NCBI RefSeq assembly: GCF_002575655.3
Contig: NC_053040.3
Span: 150,599,148 to 150,663,147, forward strand
Length of the DNA: 64,000 bases
Source of the DNA: Aegilops tauschii subsp. strangulata
Lineage: Eukaryota; Streptophyta; Magnoliopsida; Poales; Poaceae
Reading direction: 5' to 3'
The notes under the pieces are model-generated. The model was not told where the DNA came from. It did no database searches and worked only from the letters and a program-made list of their open reading frames with translations. Below, piece by piece: positions 10,880 through 22,607 of the stretch (positions within the stretch are counted from its first letter, which is position 1; every line of letters starts with the position of its first letter). The translations under genes and the position numbers were made by a program.

Positions 10880-12591
10880 TGTTGGGGAACGTAGTAATTT
10901 CAAAAAAATTCCTACGCACATGCAAGATCATGGTGATGCATAGCAACGGCAGGGGAGAGTGTTGTCCACGTACCCTCGTAGACCGATAGCGGAAGTGTTT
11001 AACACAACGCGGTTGATGTAGTCGTACGTCTTCACGATCCGAACGATCAAGCACCGAACGCACGGCACCTCCGAGTTCAACCCACGTTCAGCTCGATGAC
11101 GTCCCTCGAACTCCGATCCAGCCAGGTGTTGAGGGAGAGTTTCGTCGGCACAATGACGTGGTGACGATGATGATGTTCTACCGACACAGGGCTTCGCCTA
11201 AGCACCGCTACGATATTATCGAGGTGTAATATGGTGGAGGGGGGCACTGCACATGGCTAAAAGATCATTGATAAATTGTGTGTCGAGAGGTGCCCCCCTG
11301 CCCCCGTATATAAAGGAGAAAGGGGGAGGCCGCCGGCCAAGGGAGGAGAGGCGCAACAGGAGGAGTCCTACTCCTACCGGGAGTAGGACTCCCCCCCTTT
11401 CCATGTTGGACTAGGAGAGGAAGGAAGGGGGGCGCCGCCCCCCTCTCCTTGTCCTATTCGGACTGGGGGGGAGGGGCGCGTGGCCCTGCCCTGGCCTCCT
11501 CTCCTCTCTTCCACCTAGGCCCAATAAGGCCCATTAAGTTACCGGGGGGTTCCGGTAACCTCCCGGTACTCCGGAAAAATCCCGATTTCACCCGGAACAC
11601 TTCCGATGTCCAAACATAGGCTTCCAATATATCAATCTTTATGTCTCGACCATTTCGAGACTCCTCGTCATGTCCGTGATCACATCCGGGACTCCGAACA
11701 ACCTTCGGTACATCAAAACATATAAACTCATAATATAACTGTCATCGTAACGTTAAGCGTGCGGACCCTACGGGTTCGAGAACTATGTAGACATGACCGA
11801 GACACCTCTCCGGTCAATAACCAATAGCGGAACCTGGATGCTCATATTTTTTCCCACATATTCTACGAAGATCTTTATCGGTCAGACCGCATAACAACAT
11901 ACGTTGTTCCCTTTGTCATCGGTATGTTACTTGCCCGAGATTCGATCGTCGGTATCTCGATACCTAGTTCAATCTCGTTACCGGCAAGTCTCTTTACTCG
12001 TTCCGTAATACATCATCCCGCAACTAACTCATTAGTCACAATGCTTGCAAGGCTTATAGTGATGTGTATTACTGAGTGGGCCCAGAGATACCTCTCCGAC
12101 AATCGGAGTGACAAATCCTAATCTCGAAATACGCCAACCCAACAAGTACCTTTGGAGACACCTGTAGAGCACCTTTATAATCACCCAGTTACGTTGTGAC
12201 GTTTGGTAGCACACAAAGTGTTCCTCCAGTAAACGGGAGTTGCATAATCTCATAGTCATAGGAACATGTATAAGTCATGAAGAAAGCAATAGCAACATAC
12301 TAAATGATCGAGTGCTAAGCTAACGGAATGGGTCCAGTCAATCACATCATTCTCCTAATGATGTGATCCCTTAATCAAATGACAACTCATGTCTATGGCT
12401 AGGAAACATAACCATCTTTGATCAACGAGCTAGTCACGTAGAGGCATACTAGTGACACTCTGTTTGTCTATGTATTCACACATGTATTATGTTTCCGGTT
12501 AATACAATTCCAGCATGAATAATAAACATTTATCATGATATAAGGAAATAAATAATAACTTTATTATTTCCTCTAGGGAATATTTCCTTCA
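10880..12591 (-). repeat. Element C (Angela-like) 3' LTR
   Basis: 1712 bp with TG...CA termini. Compared with the other LTR it lacks about 24 bp in a G/A-rich stretch near 11420. A palindromic TATATA within GTATATAAAGG (11306-11314) is a candidate TATA region on either strand. It is followed at 12592-12606 by the polypurine tract. Confidence 0.95.
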
Positions 12592-12606
12592 GTCTCCCAC
12601 TTGCAC
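12592..12606 (-). other. Element C polypurine tract
   Basis: Read on the minus strand this is GTGCAAGTGGGAGAC, abutting the 3' LTR start TGAAGG. It is the typical plus-strand primer of the Angela/BARE group. Confidence 0.88.
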
Positions 12607-12624
12607 TAGAGTCAATAATCTAGA

Positions 12625-13185
12625 TTACACAGTAATGATTCTTACACCCATGGAGTCTTGGTGTTGATCATGTTTTGCTCGTGGAAGAGGCTTAGTCAAC
12701 GGGTCTGCAACATTCAGATCCGTATGTATCTTGCAAATTTCTATGTGTCCCACCTGGACTAAATCCTGGATGGAATTGAAGCGTCTTTTCATGTGCTTGG
12801 TTCTCTTGTGAAATCTGGATTCCTTTGCTAAGGCAATTGCACCAGTATTGTCACAAAAGATTTTCATTGGTCCCGATGCACTAGGTATGACACCTAGATC
12901 GGATATGAACTCCTTCATCGAGACTCCTTCATTTGCTGCTTCCGAAGCAGCTATGTACTCCGCTTCACACGTAGATCCCGCCACGACACTTTGCTTAGAA
13001 CTGCACCAACTGACAGATCCACCGTTCAATGTAAATACATATCCGGTTTGCGATTTAGAATCGTCCGGATCAGTGTCAAAGCTTGCATCAATGTAACCAT
13101 TTACGATGAGCTCTTTGTCACCTCCATAAACGAGAAACATATCCTTAGTCTTTTTCAGGTATTTCAGGATGTTCTTGACCGCTGT
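12625..13185 (-). pseudogene. Element C RNase H domain
   Basis: The frame carries GYIDASFDTDPDDSKSQTGY, AGSTCEAEYIAASEA and FCDNTGAIALAKE, the catalytic D/E/D pattern of Ty1/Copia RNase H, and ends with ADPLTKPLPR. It is in the same frame as the RT segment and is separated from it only by an in-frame TAG at 13186-13188, in the place of a Trp in related elements. Confidence 0.93.
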
Positions 13186-14217
13186 CTAGTGATCCACTCC
13201 TGGATTACTTTGGTACCTCCCTGCTAAACTTATAGCAAGGCACACATCAGGTCTAGTACACAGCATTGCATACATGATAGAGCCTATGGCTGAAGCATAG
13301 GGAACATCTTTCATCTTCTCTCTATCTTCTGCAGTGGTCGGGCATTGAGTCTTACTCAATCTCACACCTTGTAGTACAGGCAAGAACCCTTTCTTTGCTT
13401 GATTCATTTTGAACTTCTTCAAAACTTTGTCAAAGTATGTGCTTTGTGAAAGTCCAATTAAGCGTCTTGATCTATCTCTATAGATCTTGATGCCCAATAT
13501 ATATGCAGCTTCACCGAGGTCTTTCATTGAAAAACTCTTATTCAAGTATCCCTTTATGCTATCCAGAAATTCTATATCATTTCCAATTAGCAATATGTCA
13601 TCCACATATAATATCAGAAATGCTACTGAGCTCCCACTCACTTTCTTGTAAATACAGGCTTCTCCAAAAGTCTGTATAAAACCAAATGCTTTGATCAAAC
13701 TATCAAAGCGTTTATTCCAACTCCGAGAGGCTTGCACCAGTCCATAAATGGATCGCTGGAGCTTGCACACTTTTTTAGCTCCCTTTGGATCGACAAAACC
13801 TTCCGGTTGCATCATATACAACTCTTCTTCCAGAAATCCATTCAGGAATGCAGTTTTGACATCCATTTGCCAAATTTCATAATCATAAAATGCGGCAATT
13901 GCTAACATGATTCGGACAGACTTAAGCATCGCTACGGGTGAGAAGGTCTCATTGTAGTCAATCCCTTGAACTTGTCGAAAACCTTTCGCAACAAGTCGAG
14001 CTTTATAGACAGTAACATTACCGTCAGCGTCAATCTTCTTCTTGAAGATCCATTTATTTTCAATGGCTTGCCGATCATCGGGCAAGTCAACCAAAGTCCA
14101 TACTTTGTTCTCATACATGGATCCCATCTCGGATTTCATGGCCTCAAGCCATTTTGCGGAATCTGGGCTCACCATCGCTTCTTCATAGTTCGTAGGTTCG
14201 TCATGGTCTAGCAACAT
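13186..14217 (-). pseudogene. Element C reverse transcriptase (RVT_2)
   Basis: Copia RT with NKWIFKKKIDADGNV, the FSPVAMLKSVRIMLAIAA block, QMDVKTAFLNGFLEEELYM and the catalytic LYVDDILLIGND, then RPDVCLAISLAGRYQSNPG. The frame ends at the in-frame TAG noted for RNase H. It is in a different frame from gag-integrase, so a frameshift lies between about 14217 and 14330. Inactive as it stands. Confidence 0.95.
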
Positions 14218-14329
14218 AACCTCCAGAACAGGATTACCGTACCACTCTGGTGCAGATCTTAATCTGGTTGACCTACGAGGTTCAGTAATAACTTGATCTG
14301 AAGTTTCATGATCATTATCATTAACTTCC

Positions 14330-15430
14330 TCAACAAATTGGTGTAGGTGTCGCAGAAACTGGTTTCTGCGATGATCTACTTTCCAATAAGGGAGCAGGTA
14401 CAGTTACCTCATCAAGTTCTACTTTCCTCCCACTCACTTCTTTCGAGAGAAACTCCTTCTCTAGAAAGGATCCATTCTTAGCAACGAATGTCTTGCCTTC
14501 AGATCTGTGATAGAAGGTGTACCCAACAGTCTCGTTTGGGTATCCTATGAAGACACATTTCTCCGATTTAGGTTCGAGCTTATCAGGTTGAAGTTTCTTC
14601 CCATAAGCATCGCAACCCCAAACTTTAAGATACGACAACTTTGGTTTCTTGCCAAACCATAGTTCATAAGGCGTCGTCTCAACGGATTTCGATGGTGTCC
14701 TATTTAGAGTGAATGCAGCCGTCTATAAAGAATAACCCCAAAACGATAGCGGTAAATCAGTAAGAGACATCATAGATCGCACCATATCTAGTAAAGTACG
14801 ATTACGACGTTCGGACACACCATTGCGTTGTGGTGTTCCGGGTGGCGTGAGTTGCGAAACTATTCCGCATTGTTTCAAATGTAGGCCAAACTCGTAACTC
14901 AAATATTCTCCTCCACGATCTGATCGTAGAAACTTTATTTTCTTGTTACGATGATTTTCAACTTCGCTCTGAAATTCTTTGAACTTTTCAAATGTTTCAG
15001 ACTTATGTTTCATTAAGTAGATATACCCATATCTGCTCAAATCATGTGTGAAGGTGAGAAAATAACGATATCCGCCACGAGCCTCAATATTCATCGGACC
15101 ACATACATCTGTATGTATGATTTCCAACAAATCAGTTGCTCTCTCCATAGTACCGGAGAACGGTGTTTTAGTCATCTTGCCCATGATACACGGTTCGCAA
15201 GTACCAAGTGATTCATAATCAAGTGATTCCAAAAGTCCATCATTATGGAGTTTCTTCATGCGCTTTACACCGATATGACCTAAACGGCAGTGCCACAAAT
15301 AAGTTGCACTATCATTATCAACTCTGCATCTTTTGGCTTCAATATTATGAATATGTGTATCACTACTATCGAGATTCAACAAAAATAGACCACTCTTCAA
15401 GGGTGCATGACCATAAAAGATATTATTCAT
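14330..15430 (-). pseudogene. Element C GAG-pre-integrase and integrase
   Basis: It starts with the zinc-binding WHCRLGHIGVKRMKKLH and CEPCIMGKM, then the rve core with HTDVCGPM (first Asp), LRSDRGGEY (second Asp) and TPQRNGVSERRNRTLLDM (Glu). The C-terminal part (14638-14330) includes LKVWGCDAY and KCVFIGYP. A stop near 14723 separates the core from the C-terminal part in the same frame. Confidence 0.94.
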
Positions 15431-15475
15431 ATAAATAGAACAACCATTATTCTCTGATTTAAATGAATAACCGTC

Positions 15476-15745
15476 TCACATCAAACAAGATCCAGATATT
15501 ATGTTCATGCTTAACGTTGGCACCAAATAACAATTATTTAGGTCTAAAACTAATCCCGAAGGTAGATGTAGAGGTAGCGTGCCGATCGCGATCACATCGA
15601 CTTTGGAACCATTTCCCACGCGCATCGTCACCTCGTCCTTAGCCAATCCTCGCTTAATCCGTAGCCCCTGTTTCGAGTTGCAAATATTAGCAACAGAACC
15701 AGTATCAAATACCCAGGTGCTACTGCGAGCATTAGTAAGGTACAC
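15476..15745 (-). pseudogene. Element C protease
   Basis: The active-site region reads STWVFDTGSVANICNS, with the aspartic protease DTG triad, followed by the flap-like VGNGSKVDVIAIGTLPL and LVPTLSMNIIS. It is in frame with gag upstream and integrase downstream, but stops lie on both sides (near 15764 and 15474). Confidence 0.92.
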
Positions 15746-15763
15746 ATCAATAACATGTATATG

Positions 15764-16612
15764 TTATATACCTTTGTTAACCTTGCCATCCTTCTTATCC
15801 GCCAAATACTTGGGGCAGTTCCGCTTCCAGTGACCAGTCTGCTTGCAGTAGAAGCACTCAGTTTCAGGCTTAGGTCCAGACTTGGGTTTCTTCTCCTGAA
15901 CAACAACTTGCTTGCTGTTCTTCTTGAAGTTCCCCTTCTTCTTCCCTTTGCCCTTTTTCTTGAAACTAGTGGTCTTATTGACCATCAACACTTGATGCTC
16001 CTTTTTGATTTCTACCTCCGCTGCCTTTAGCATTGCGAAGAGCTCGGGAATTGTCTTATTCATCCCTTGCATGTTATAGTTCATCACGAAGCTCTTGTAG
16101 CTTGGTGGCAGTGATTGAAGAATTCTGTCAATGACGCTATCATCCGAAAGATTAACTCCCAATTGAATCAAGTGATTATTATACCCAGACATTTTGAGTA
16201 TATGCTCACTGACAGAACTATTCTCTTCCATCTTGCAGCTATAGAACTTATTGGAGACTTCATATCTCTCAATCCGGGCATTTGCTTGAAATATTAACTT
16301 CAACTCCTGGAACATCTCATATGCTCCATGACGTTCAAAACATTGTTGAAGACCCGGTTCTAAGCCGTAAAGCATGGCACACTGAACTATCGAGTAGTCA
16401 TCAGCTTTGCTCTGCCAGACGTTCATAACTTCTGGTGTTGCTCTTGCAGGAGGCCTGGCACCTAGCGGTGCTTCCAGGACGTAATTCTTCTGTGCAGCAA
16501 TGAGGATAATCCTCAAGTTACGGACCCAGTCCGTGTAATTGCTACCATCATCTTTCAACTTTGCTTTCTCAAGGAACGCATTAAAATTCAACGGAACAAC
16601 AGCACGGGCCAT
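15764..16612 (-). pseudogene. Element C gag
   Basis: It starts MARAVVPLNFNAFLEKAKLK at 16612, the usual N-terminus of BARE/Angela gag. It has the UBN2-type gag region and the CCHC knuckle CFYCKQTGHWKRNC near the C-terminus. This 282-residue part is undamaged; a stop at 15764-15766 cuts it from protease, where these elements normally read through. It would package element RNA. Confidence 0.92.
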
Positions 16613-17836
16613 TTATCTACAATTAACATAGACAAGCAAGATACTATCAGGTACTAAGTTCATGATAAATTCAAGTTCAATTAATCATACTACTTAAGAA
16701 CTCCCACTTAGATAGACATCCCTCTAATCCTCTAAGTTATCACGTGATCCATATCAACTAAACCATGTCCGATCATCACGTGAGATGGAGTAGTTTCAAT
16801 AGTGAACATCACTATGTTGATCATATCTACTGTATGATTCACGCTCGACCTTTCGGTCTCCGTGTTCCGAGGCCATATCTGCATATGCTAGGCTCGTCAA
16901 GTTTAACGTGAGTATTGCGTGTGTGCAACTGTTTTGCACCCGTTGTATTGAACGTAGAGCCTATCACACCCGATCATCACGTGGTGTCTCGGCACGAAGA
17001 ACTTTCGCAACGGCGCATACTCAGGGAGAACACTTTTATCTTGAAATTTTAGTGAGAGATCATCTTATAATGCTACCGTCATTCAAAGCAAGATAAGATG
17101 CATAAAAGATAAACATCACATGCAATCAATATAAGTGATATGATATGGCCATCATCATCTTGTGCTTGTGATCTCCATCTCCGAAGCACCGCCATGATCA
17201 CCATCGCCACCGGCACGACACCTTGATCTCCATCGTAGCATCGTTGTCGTCTCGCCAACTATTGCTTTTACGACTATCGCTACCGCTTAGTGATAAAGTA
17301 AAACAATTACATGGCGATTGCATTTCATACAATAAAGCGACAACCATATGGCTCCTGCCAGTTGCCGATAACTCGGTTACAAAACATGATCATCTCATAC
17401 AATAAAATATAGCATCATGTCTTGACCATATCACATCACAACATGCCCTGCAAAAACAAGTTAGACGTCCTCTACTTTGTTGTTGCAAGTTTTACGTGAC
17501 TACTACGGGCTTAGCAAGAACCGTTCTTACCTACGCATCAAAACCACAACGATAGTTTGTCAAGTTGGTGCTATTTTAACGTTTGCAAGGACCGGGCGTA
17601 GCCACACTCGGTTCAACTAAAGTGAGAGAGACAGACACCCGCTAGTCACCTTTAAGCAACGAGTGCTCGCAACGGTGAAAGCAGTCTCGCGTAAGCGTAC
17701 GCGTAATGTCGGTCCGGGCCGCTTCATCTCACAATACCGCCGAACCAAAGTATGACATGCTGGTAAGCAGTATGACTTATATCGCCCACAACTCACTTGT
17801 GTTCTACTCGTGCATATAACATCAACGCATAAAACC
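16613..17836 (-). other. Element C untranslated leader
   Basis: About 1.2 kb between the PBS and the gag start. I see no coding segment; in this group it holds dimerisation and packaging signals (family knowledge, not visible here). Confidence 0.75.
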
Positions 17837-17851
17837 AGGCTCGGATGCCAC
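17837..17851 (-). other. Element C primer-binding site (tRNA-Met type)
   Basis: Directly after the 5' LTR the minus strand reads GTGGCATCCGAGCC, matching the initiator tRNA-Met complement (TGGTATCAGAGCC) with two substitutions. Confidence 0.85.
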
Positions 17852-19586
17852 TGTTGGGGAACGTAGTAATTTCAAAAAAATTCCTACGCACACGCAAGAT
17901 CATGGTGATGCATAGCAACGAGAGGGGAGAGTGTTGTCCACGTACCCTCGTAGACCGATAGCGGAAGCGTTTAACACAACGCGGTTGATGTAGTCGTACG
18001 TCTTCACGATCCGACCGATCAAGCACCGAACGCACGACACCTCCGAGTTCAGCACACGTTCAGCTCGATGACGTCCCTCGAACTCCGATCCAGCCGAGTG
18101 TTGAGGGAGAGTTTCGTCAGCACGACGGCGTGGTGACGATGATGATGTTCTACCGACGCAGGGCTTCGCCTAAGCACCGCTACAATATTATCGAGGTGTA
18201 ATATGGTGGAGGGGGCACCGCACACGGCTAAAAGATCGTTGATAAATTGTGTGTCGAGAGGTGTCCCCCTGCCCCCGTATATAAAGGAGCAAGGGGGAGG
18301 CCGCCGGCCAAGGGAGGAGAGGCGCGCCAGGAGGAGTCCTACTCCTACCGGGAGTAGGACTCCCCCCTTTCCATGTTGGACTAGGAGAGGAAGGGGGAAA
18401 AGGTGGAGGGGAGGAAGGAAGGGGGGCGCCGCCCCCCTCTCCTTGTCCTATTCGGATTGGGGGGGAGGGGTGCGCGGCCCTGCCCTGCCCTCCTCTCCTC
18501 TCTTCCACCTAGGCCCAATAAGGCCCATTAAGTTACCGGGGGGTTCCGGTAACCTCCCGGTACTCCGGAAAAACCCTGATTTCACCCGGAACACTTCCGA
18601 TGTCCAAACATAGGCTTCCAATATATCAATCTTTATGTCTCGACCATTTTGAGACTCCTCATCATGTCCCTGATCACATCCGGGACTCCGAACAACCTTC
18701 GGTACATCAAAACATATAAACTCATAATATAACTGTCATTGTAACGTTAAGCGTGCGGACCCTACGGGTTCGAGAACTATGTAGACATGACCGAGACACC
18801 TCTCCGGTCAATAACCAATAGCGGAACCTGGATGCTCATATTGGTTCCCACATATTCTACGAAGATCTTTATCGGTCAGACCGCATAACAACAAATGTTG
18901 TTCCCTTTGTCATCGGTATGTTACTTGCCCGAGATTCGATCGTCGGTATCTCGATACCTAGTTCAATCTCGTTACCGGCAAGTCTCTTTACTCGTTCCGT
19001 AATACATCATCCCGCAACTAACTCATTAGTCACAATGCTTGCAAGGCTTATAGTGATGTGTATTACTGAGTGGGCCCAGAGATACCTCTCCGACAATCGG
19101 AGTGACAAATCCTAATCTCGAAATACGCTAACCCAACAAGTACCTTTGCAGACACCTGTAGAGCACCTTTATAATCACCCAGTTACGTTGTGATGTTTGG
19201 TAGCACACAAAGTGTTCCTCTGGTAAGCGGGAGTTGCATAATCTCATAGTCATAGGAACATGTATAAGTCATGAAGAAAGCAATAGCAACATACTAAACG
19301 ATCGAGTGCTAAGCTAACGGAATGGGTCAAGTCAATCACATCATTCTCCTAATGATGTGATCCCGTTAATCAAATGACAACTCATGTCTATGGCTAGGAA
19401 ACATAACCATCTTTGATCAACGAGCTAGTCAAGTAGAGGCATACTGGTGACACTCTGTTTGTCTATGTATTCACACATGTATTATGTTTCCGGATAATAC
19501 AATTCCAGCATGAATAATAAACATTTATCATGATATAAGGAAATAAATAATAACTTTATCATTGCCTCTAGGGCATATTTCCTTCA
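17852..19586 (-). repeat. Element C (Angela-like) 5' LTR
   Basis: 1735 bp, about 97 % identical to the other LTR by hand count. It carries about 24 extra G/A-rich bases near 18400. Confidence 0.95.
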
Positions 19587-21459
19587 GATTGTTAGGTCCG
19601 CTCTGATTACCGTGAAAACCTGAATCGGAGCTGCCTCCACCATAGCTCGGTCCATGAGATCCGGGGCCTGAACCGCCGCCCGGTCCATGATCATACCGAA
19701 AAGGGTCAGAATTTTTAAACTCCTGCATGATATAACAATCTTTCCATAGGTGCGTAGCCGGTTTGTCCTGCGACCCGTGCTTTGGGCAAGGCTGGTTTAA
19801 CAGATAAGACAGGCGGTCCGGATTAGGACTTGGCCCTCCGCCACGCCGGGGCGGTTTACCGTTACGCCGCTGGCCCTTGTCCTGCGTGTTGGTATTAGCC
19901 ACAAAATCTAGACTCTTATCCTCTTTATGCTTACCACTGTTTCCATGACCCGCCGGGTTATGCTGCTGCCCCTTGGTATTGCCGCTCTTCTTTCCCTTCC
20001 CTGTCTTGTCATCGTCAAACTCGGGATCCTTGGTACTATCAGAGTCGGCATACTTCACCAGAGCAGCCATAAGAGTCCCAATGTCATTGCAGTGACGTTT
20101 GAGTTGTCCCAATTTCAACTTCAGAGGTGTAAACCAGCAATTGCCTTCCAACGTCAAAACTGCTGTGTCAGCGTTGATGTGGTCTGATGAATGCAAGATT
20201 TGCGAAACCCGACGCACCCAATGGGTTGTTGATTCTCCTTCCTCTTGAACACAGGCAGCCAAGTCCACAATTGACATGGGCTGCTTGCACGTGTCTTTGA
20301 AATTCTGAATAAACCGGGCCCTCAATTTGGCCCATGACCCAATGGAGTTAGCTGGCAAATATTTCAACCAAGTGCGAGCCGTTCCCTCCAACATCATGGT
20401 AAAGTATTTAGGACACGCCGCATCGTCCACATCCAGCATCTCCATTGCCACCTCATAGCTTTCGACCCATGACTCGGGGGATAAATCGGCGGTATAATTC
20501 GGCACTATACGTGGGCCTTTGAAATCCTTGGGTAGGCGCATGTTGCCCAGTGCTGGGACGAGACACGACACTCCCAAAGAGCTGGAAGTAACCCCTGGTT
20601 CCACCGACGTGGTTGGACGAACCGGAGTAAGTTGGCGGGTCTCCTGATGTGCCGCTAACTCGGCCTCTCGACATGCTCTAGCGCGATCCACCACATCCTG
20701 AGCATCACCACCACCACCCGTCGGGTTATGGCCACGGGGCGGGTCACGGTTTCGCGCACTGCTGTAGCTCCGGCTTGGGCGGGGAGTAGAATGGATCCTT
20801 TCGCGACTATATGAATAAGCCTGCTGCTGAGTTAAAGCTGTCTGAAGGAGCTCCCTAGCCCGTCGCGTCTCAACCGCTACTGGGGACTCGTCTTCGATCG
20901 GGAGAGCCGCCAGTCGCGAAGCGGCAGCGACAATGCCATCCATCGGGTTGGAATAGTGACCCGGCGGTGTTGGGACGTGCTGCGACGGAACGTTGTTCTG
21001 ACGGGACGGATCTGTTGGAAGCGGCTGAACAGGCGCACCCATTTCAGGTGCCTCTGCCCAGTTTACCGCCGGCGGATTACTGGTCCCTGCTCCTGGGGTA
21101 TTAAAGAGGTTCTTGGCCTCATAAACCGGCGGCAGGTGAGACCGGTATCTTGTCCTCATGACATCATTTGACGCACTCTGATCCAACATAAGCCGGTAAG
21201 CTTGTGCATCCAATGCGGCTCGTTCCGCAGTCATCCTGGCATCCTCAGCTGCCAGTTCGGCCTTGGCCTGAGTTATCTGATCTTTCACCTTTGCAATTTC
21301 CACATCATGCTCATCCCGATTGGCCGGGTTAACCTCTGCCATCAATGTTTCCAAAGCATCGAACAAATCAGATAAAACCTGAGCCGGCGGTCGCACGGGG
21401 CCTCCTGCCCTGGCCGCTGTTGCTGTCGAGGAGTGGAGCGCTGGCTGTGTACCGGCCAT
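19587..21459 (-). pseudogene. Element B gag (C-terminus removed by element C)
   Basis: The minus-strand frame opens at ATG 21459 (MAGTQPALHSS) and runs about 620 residues before it crosses into the element C LTR at 19586. A retrotransposon gag domain lies around 20300-20560 (WVESYEVAMEMLDVDD, GTARTWLKYLPANSIGSWAK, RFIQNFKDTC). A knuckle-like CPKHGSQDKPATHLWKDC (C-x2-H-x8-H-x4-C) lies near 19760, followed by a Gly/Ser-rich tail. The frame up to the insertion is open, unlike the rest of the element. The tail resumes left of element C at 10874. Confidence 0.9.
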
Positions 21460-21664
21460 GAAGATCGTGACCCGGTTTGGCGGATCAAAGGGTCCGGAAT
21501 ACTGTCGCCATCGGAACAGCCCCCGATCCGGCCATCTTGCAACTGGTACAATGACTCGGTCTCTCCGGTCGATGACTCATCGCCGGAATAAACGATGGTT
21601 TCACCACCAGATTCCGATCTATCCTCAGTTTCCACTCTGTGGATGACTTCCATGAAGGCACGCT

Positions 21665-21942
21665 TCATGATAGGCTTAACCCGGGTAGATCTCGCGCGCT
21701 GAGCCGTTTCGACGATGTCGGTGCAGATGTTCGGCTCAGGGCCCGGTTCGCCGATCTTGCAATGGAAACGTGTATGCCGCCGAAGGGGACCCGGTACCCG
21801 TACTCGATTGAGCCGGCCACGGAGCCCCAGCCTGCGTCGTCGATGTAGAGCTTGCCGCGATGACTCTTGGTCATCCGAACCACAGTGTAACCCTTGAGAC
21901 CTTCGAAGCTGCCCTTTAAGAACTCAAAACCATCGTGCGATA
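21665..21942 (-). other. Element B 5' leader reading frame (possible gag N-terminal or ORF0-like region)
   Basis: Just after the PBS the minus strand has an open frame reading SHDGFEFLKGSFEGLKGYTV and SIEYGYRVPFGGIHVS. The composition looks coding but I recognise no domain. It ends at a stop near 21665, and gag starts about 200 bp further on in another frame. Confidence 0.35.
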
Positions 21943-21961
21943 GCCCCACGGTGGGCGCCAA
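21943..21961 (-). other. Element B primer-binding site
   Basis: Two bases after the 5' LTR the minus strand reads TTGGCGCCCACCGTGGGGC, complementary to a tRNA ending in GGCGCCA. Element F has the same PBS with two changes. Confidence 0.85.
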
Positions 21962-21962
21962 C

Positions 21963-22487
21963 TCTCGTGGTTTTGTCACGGCAGATGTCCTAGAGAAAGG
22001 ACTTAGTCGTGGAGCCATTGCGACGGGTTAGCTTAAAGGGGTTAAAGCAGACAAGGGACGCAGAGAGTTTATACTGGTTCGGCCCCTTGCGGTGAAGGTA
22101 AAGGCCTAATCCAGTTGTTGTGGAATTTCTAGGGTTTCGATGACCAGGGAGCGAATACGATTTGCTTGGGTCTCAAGTTGTTGTCTGTTGTCCTTAAACC
22201 GCCGCCGGGTCATCCCCTTATATACATGGGTTGACGCCCGTCGGTTTACAGGGTTCCGAGGTCGACTCATAAACGTGTCCGGCCCGGTCTCTACTTATTT
22301 CTGCCTTATAATACAAGCTTACATATCAAGGTCGGTTTATGACTACAGGCCTTAATCCGCCTTTGGGCCATGGGCCTTCATAAAGCGTCATCATCTTTGT
22401 CTTCATGGGCTTCAAACATAATAACTCACTATAGGGATAACCCGGCCTTTCCTGACCGGTTTACGCCCAGTAGTAATATCCCCAACA
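21963..22487 (-). repeat. Element B 5' LTR
   Basis: 525 bp. The inner terminus has TC instead of TG on the + strand (21963-21964). TATATAAG on minus at 22217-22224 is the likely core promoter for gag-pol. Confidence 0.93.
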
Positions 22488-22590
22488 GGATGTGTGAAGA
22501 TTACCCCTCTTGCGACAAGCCTACCATGCGGCTATGCCTCTAATTCGTGCCCCGACACGTCGGAGATATAGCCGCATTGTGGGTATTACA
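22488..22590 (+). repeat. Element A 5' LTR, terminal 98 bp after element B (first 5 bp are the B target duplication)
   Basis: 22493-22590 continues the LTR interrupted at 2719 and matches 29630-29727 with four differences, ending ATTACA. Confidence 0.92.
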
Positions 22591-22607
22591 AGTTGGTAAT
22601 CAGAGCC
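22591..22607 (+). other. Element A primer-binding site (tRNA-Met type)
   Basis: AGTTGGTAATCAGAGCC follows the LTR end. It equals the tRNA-Met PBS TGGTATCAGAGCC with one inserted A. Confidence 0.82.

Larger units (their letters stand above)
10880..19586 (-). mobile_element. Element C: Copia retrotransposon of the BARE1/WIS/Angela group (Angela-like), nested in element B
   Basis: This is a complete 8707-bp Copia element. LTRs are 10880-12591 (1712 bp) and 17852-19586 (1735 bp), flanked by the 5-bp target duplication GATTG (10875-10879 and 19587-19591). Read on the minus strand the LTR starts TGAAGGAAATAT and ends CGTTCCCCAACA, as in Triticeae Angela/WIS/BARE1. A tRNA-Met-type PBS and a polypurine tract are present. 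The domain order gag, protease, integrase, RT, RNase H defines Copia. The polyprotein is broken by several stops and one frameshift. About 51 LTR substitutions plus four indels were counted by eye. The insertion interrupts the gag/protease boundary of element B. Confidence 0.96.
2720..22487 (-). mobile_element. Element B: Tat-lineage Gypsy retrotransposon with antisense gene, RT-deleted, nested in element A
   Basis: Two 525-bp LTRs (2720-3244 and 21963-22487) bound the element. It is flanked by the 5-bp target duplication GGATG (2715-2719 and 22488-22492), and the empty site is preserved in the 3' LTR of element A at 29625-29635. gag, protease, integrase and the primer-binding site all read on the minus strand. 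Removing element C leaves about 11.05 kb. The Tat-lineage assignment rests on the PBS beginning TTGGCGCC, the CxxH...HxxxxC knuckle in gag, the close integrase match to element F and the antisense gene between integrase and the 3' LTR. RT and RNase H are missing, so it cannot be autonomous. I count about 22 LTR mismatches in 525 bp. Confidence 0.9.

Noticed and set aside
10880..12591. LTR of C considered as part of a tandem pair with 17852-19586 (two solo LTRs)
   Set aside because: PBS, polypurine tract, internal gag-pol and matching GATTG duplications show one complete element.
12848..16297. Plus-strand frames opposite the element C polyprotein
   Set aside because: Mirror frames of the Copia gag-pol; no independent support, unlike the antisense genes of B and F.
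22597..22607. tRNA gene fragments near the LTR ends
   Set aside because: The matches are short primer-binding sites, not tRNA genes; no cloverleaf can be drawn.
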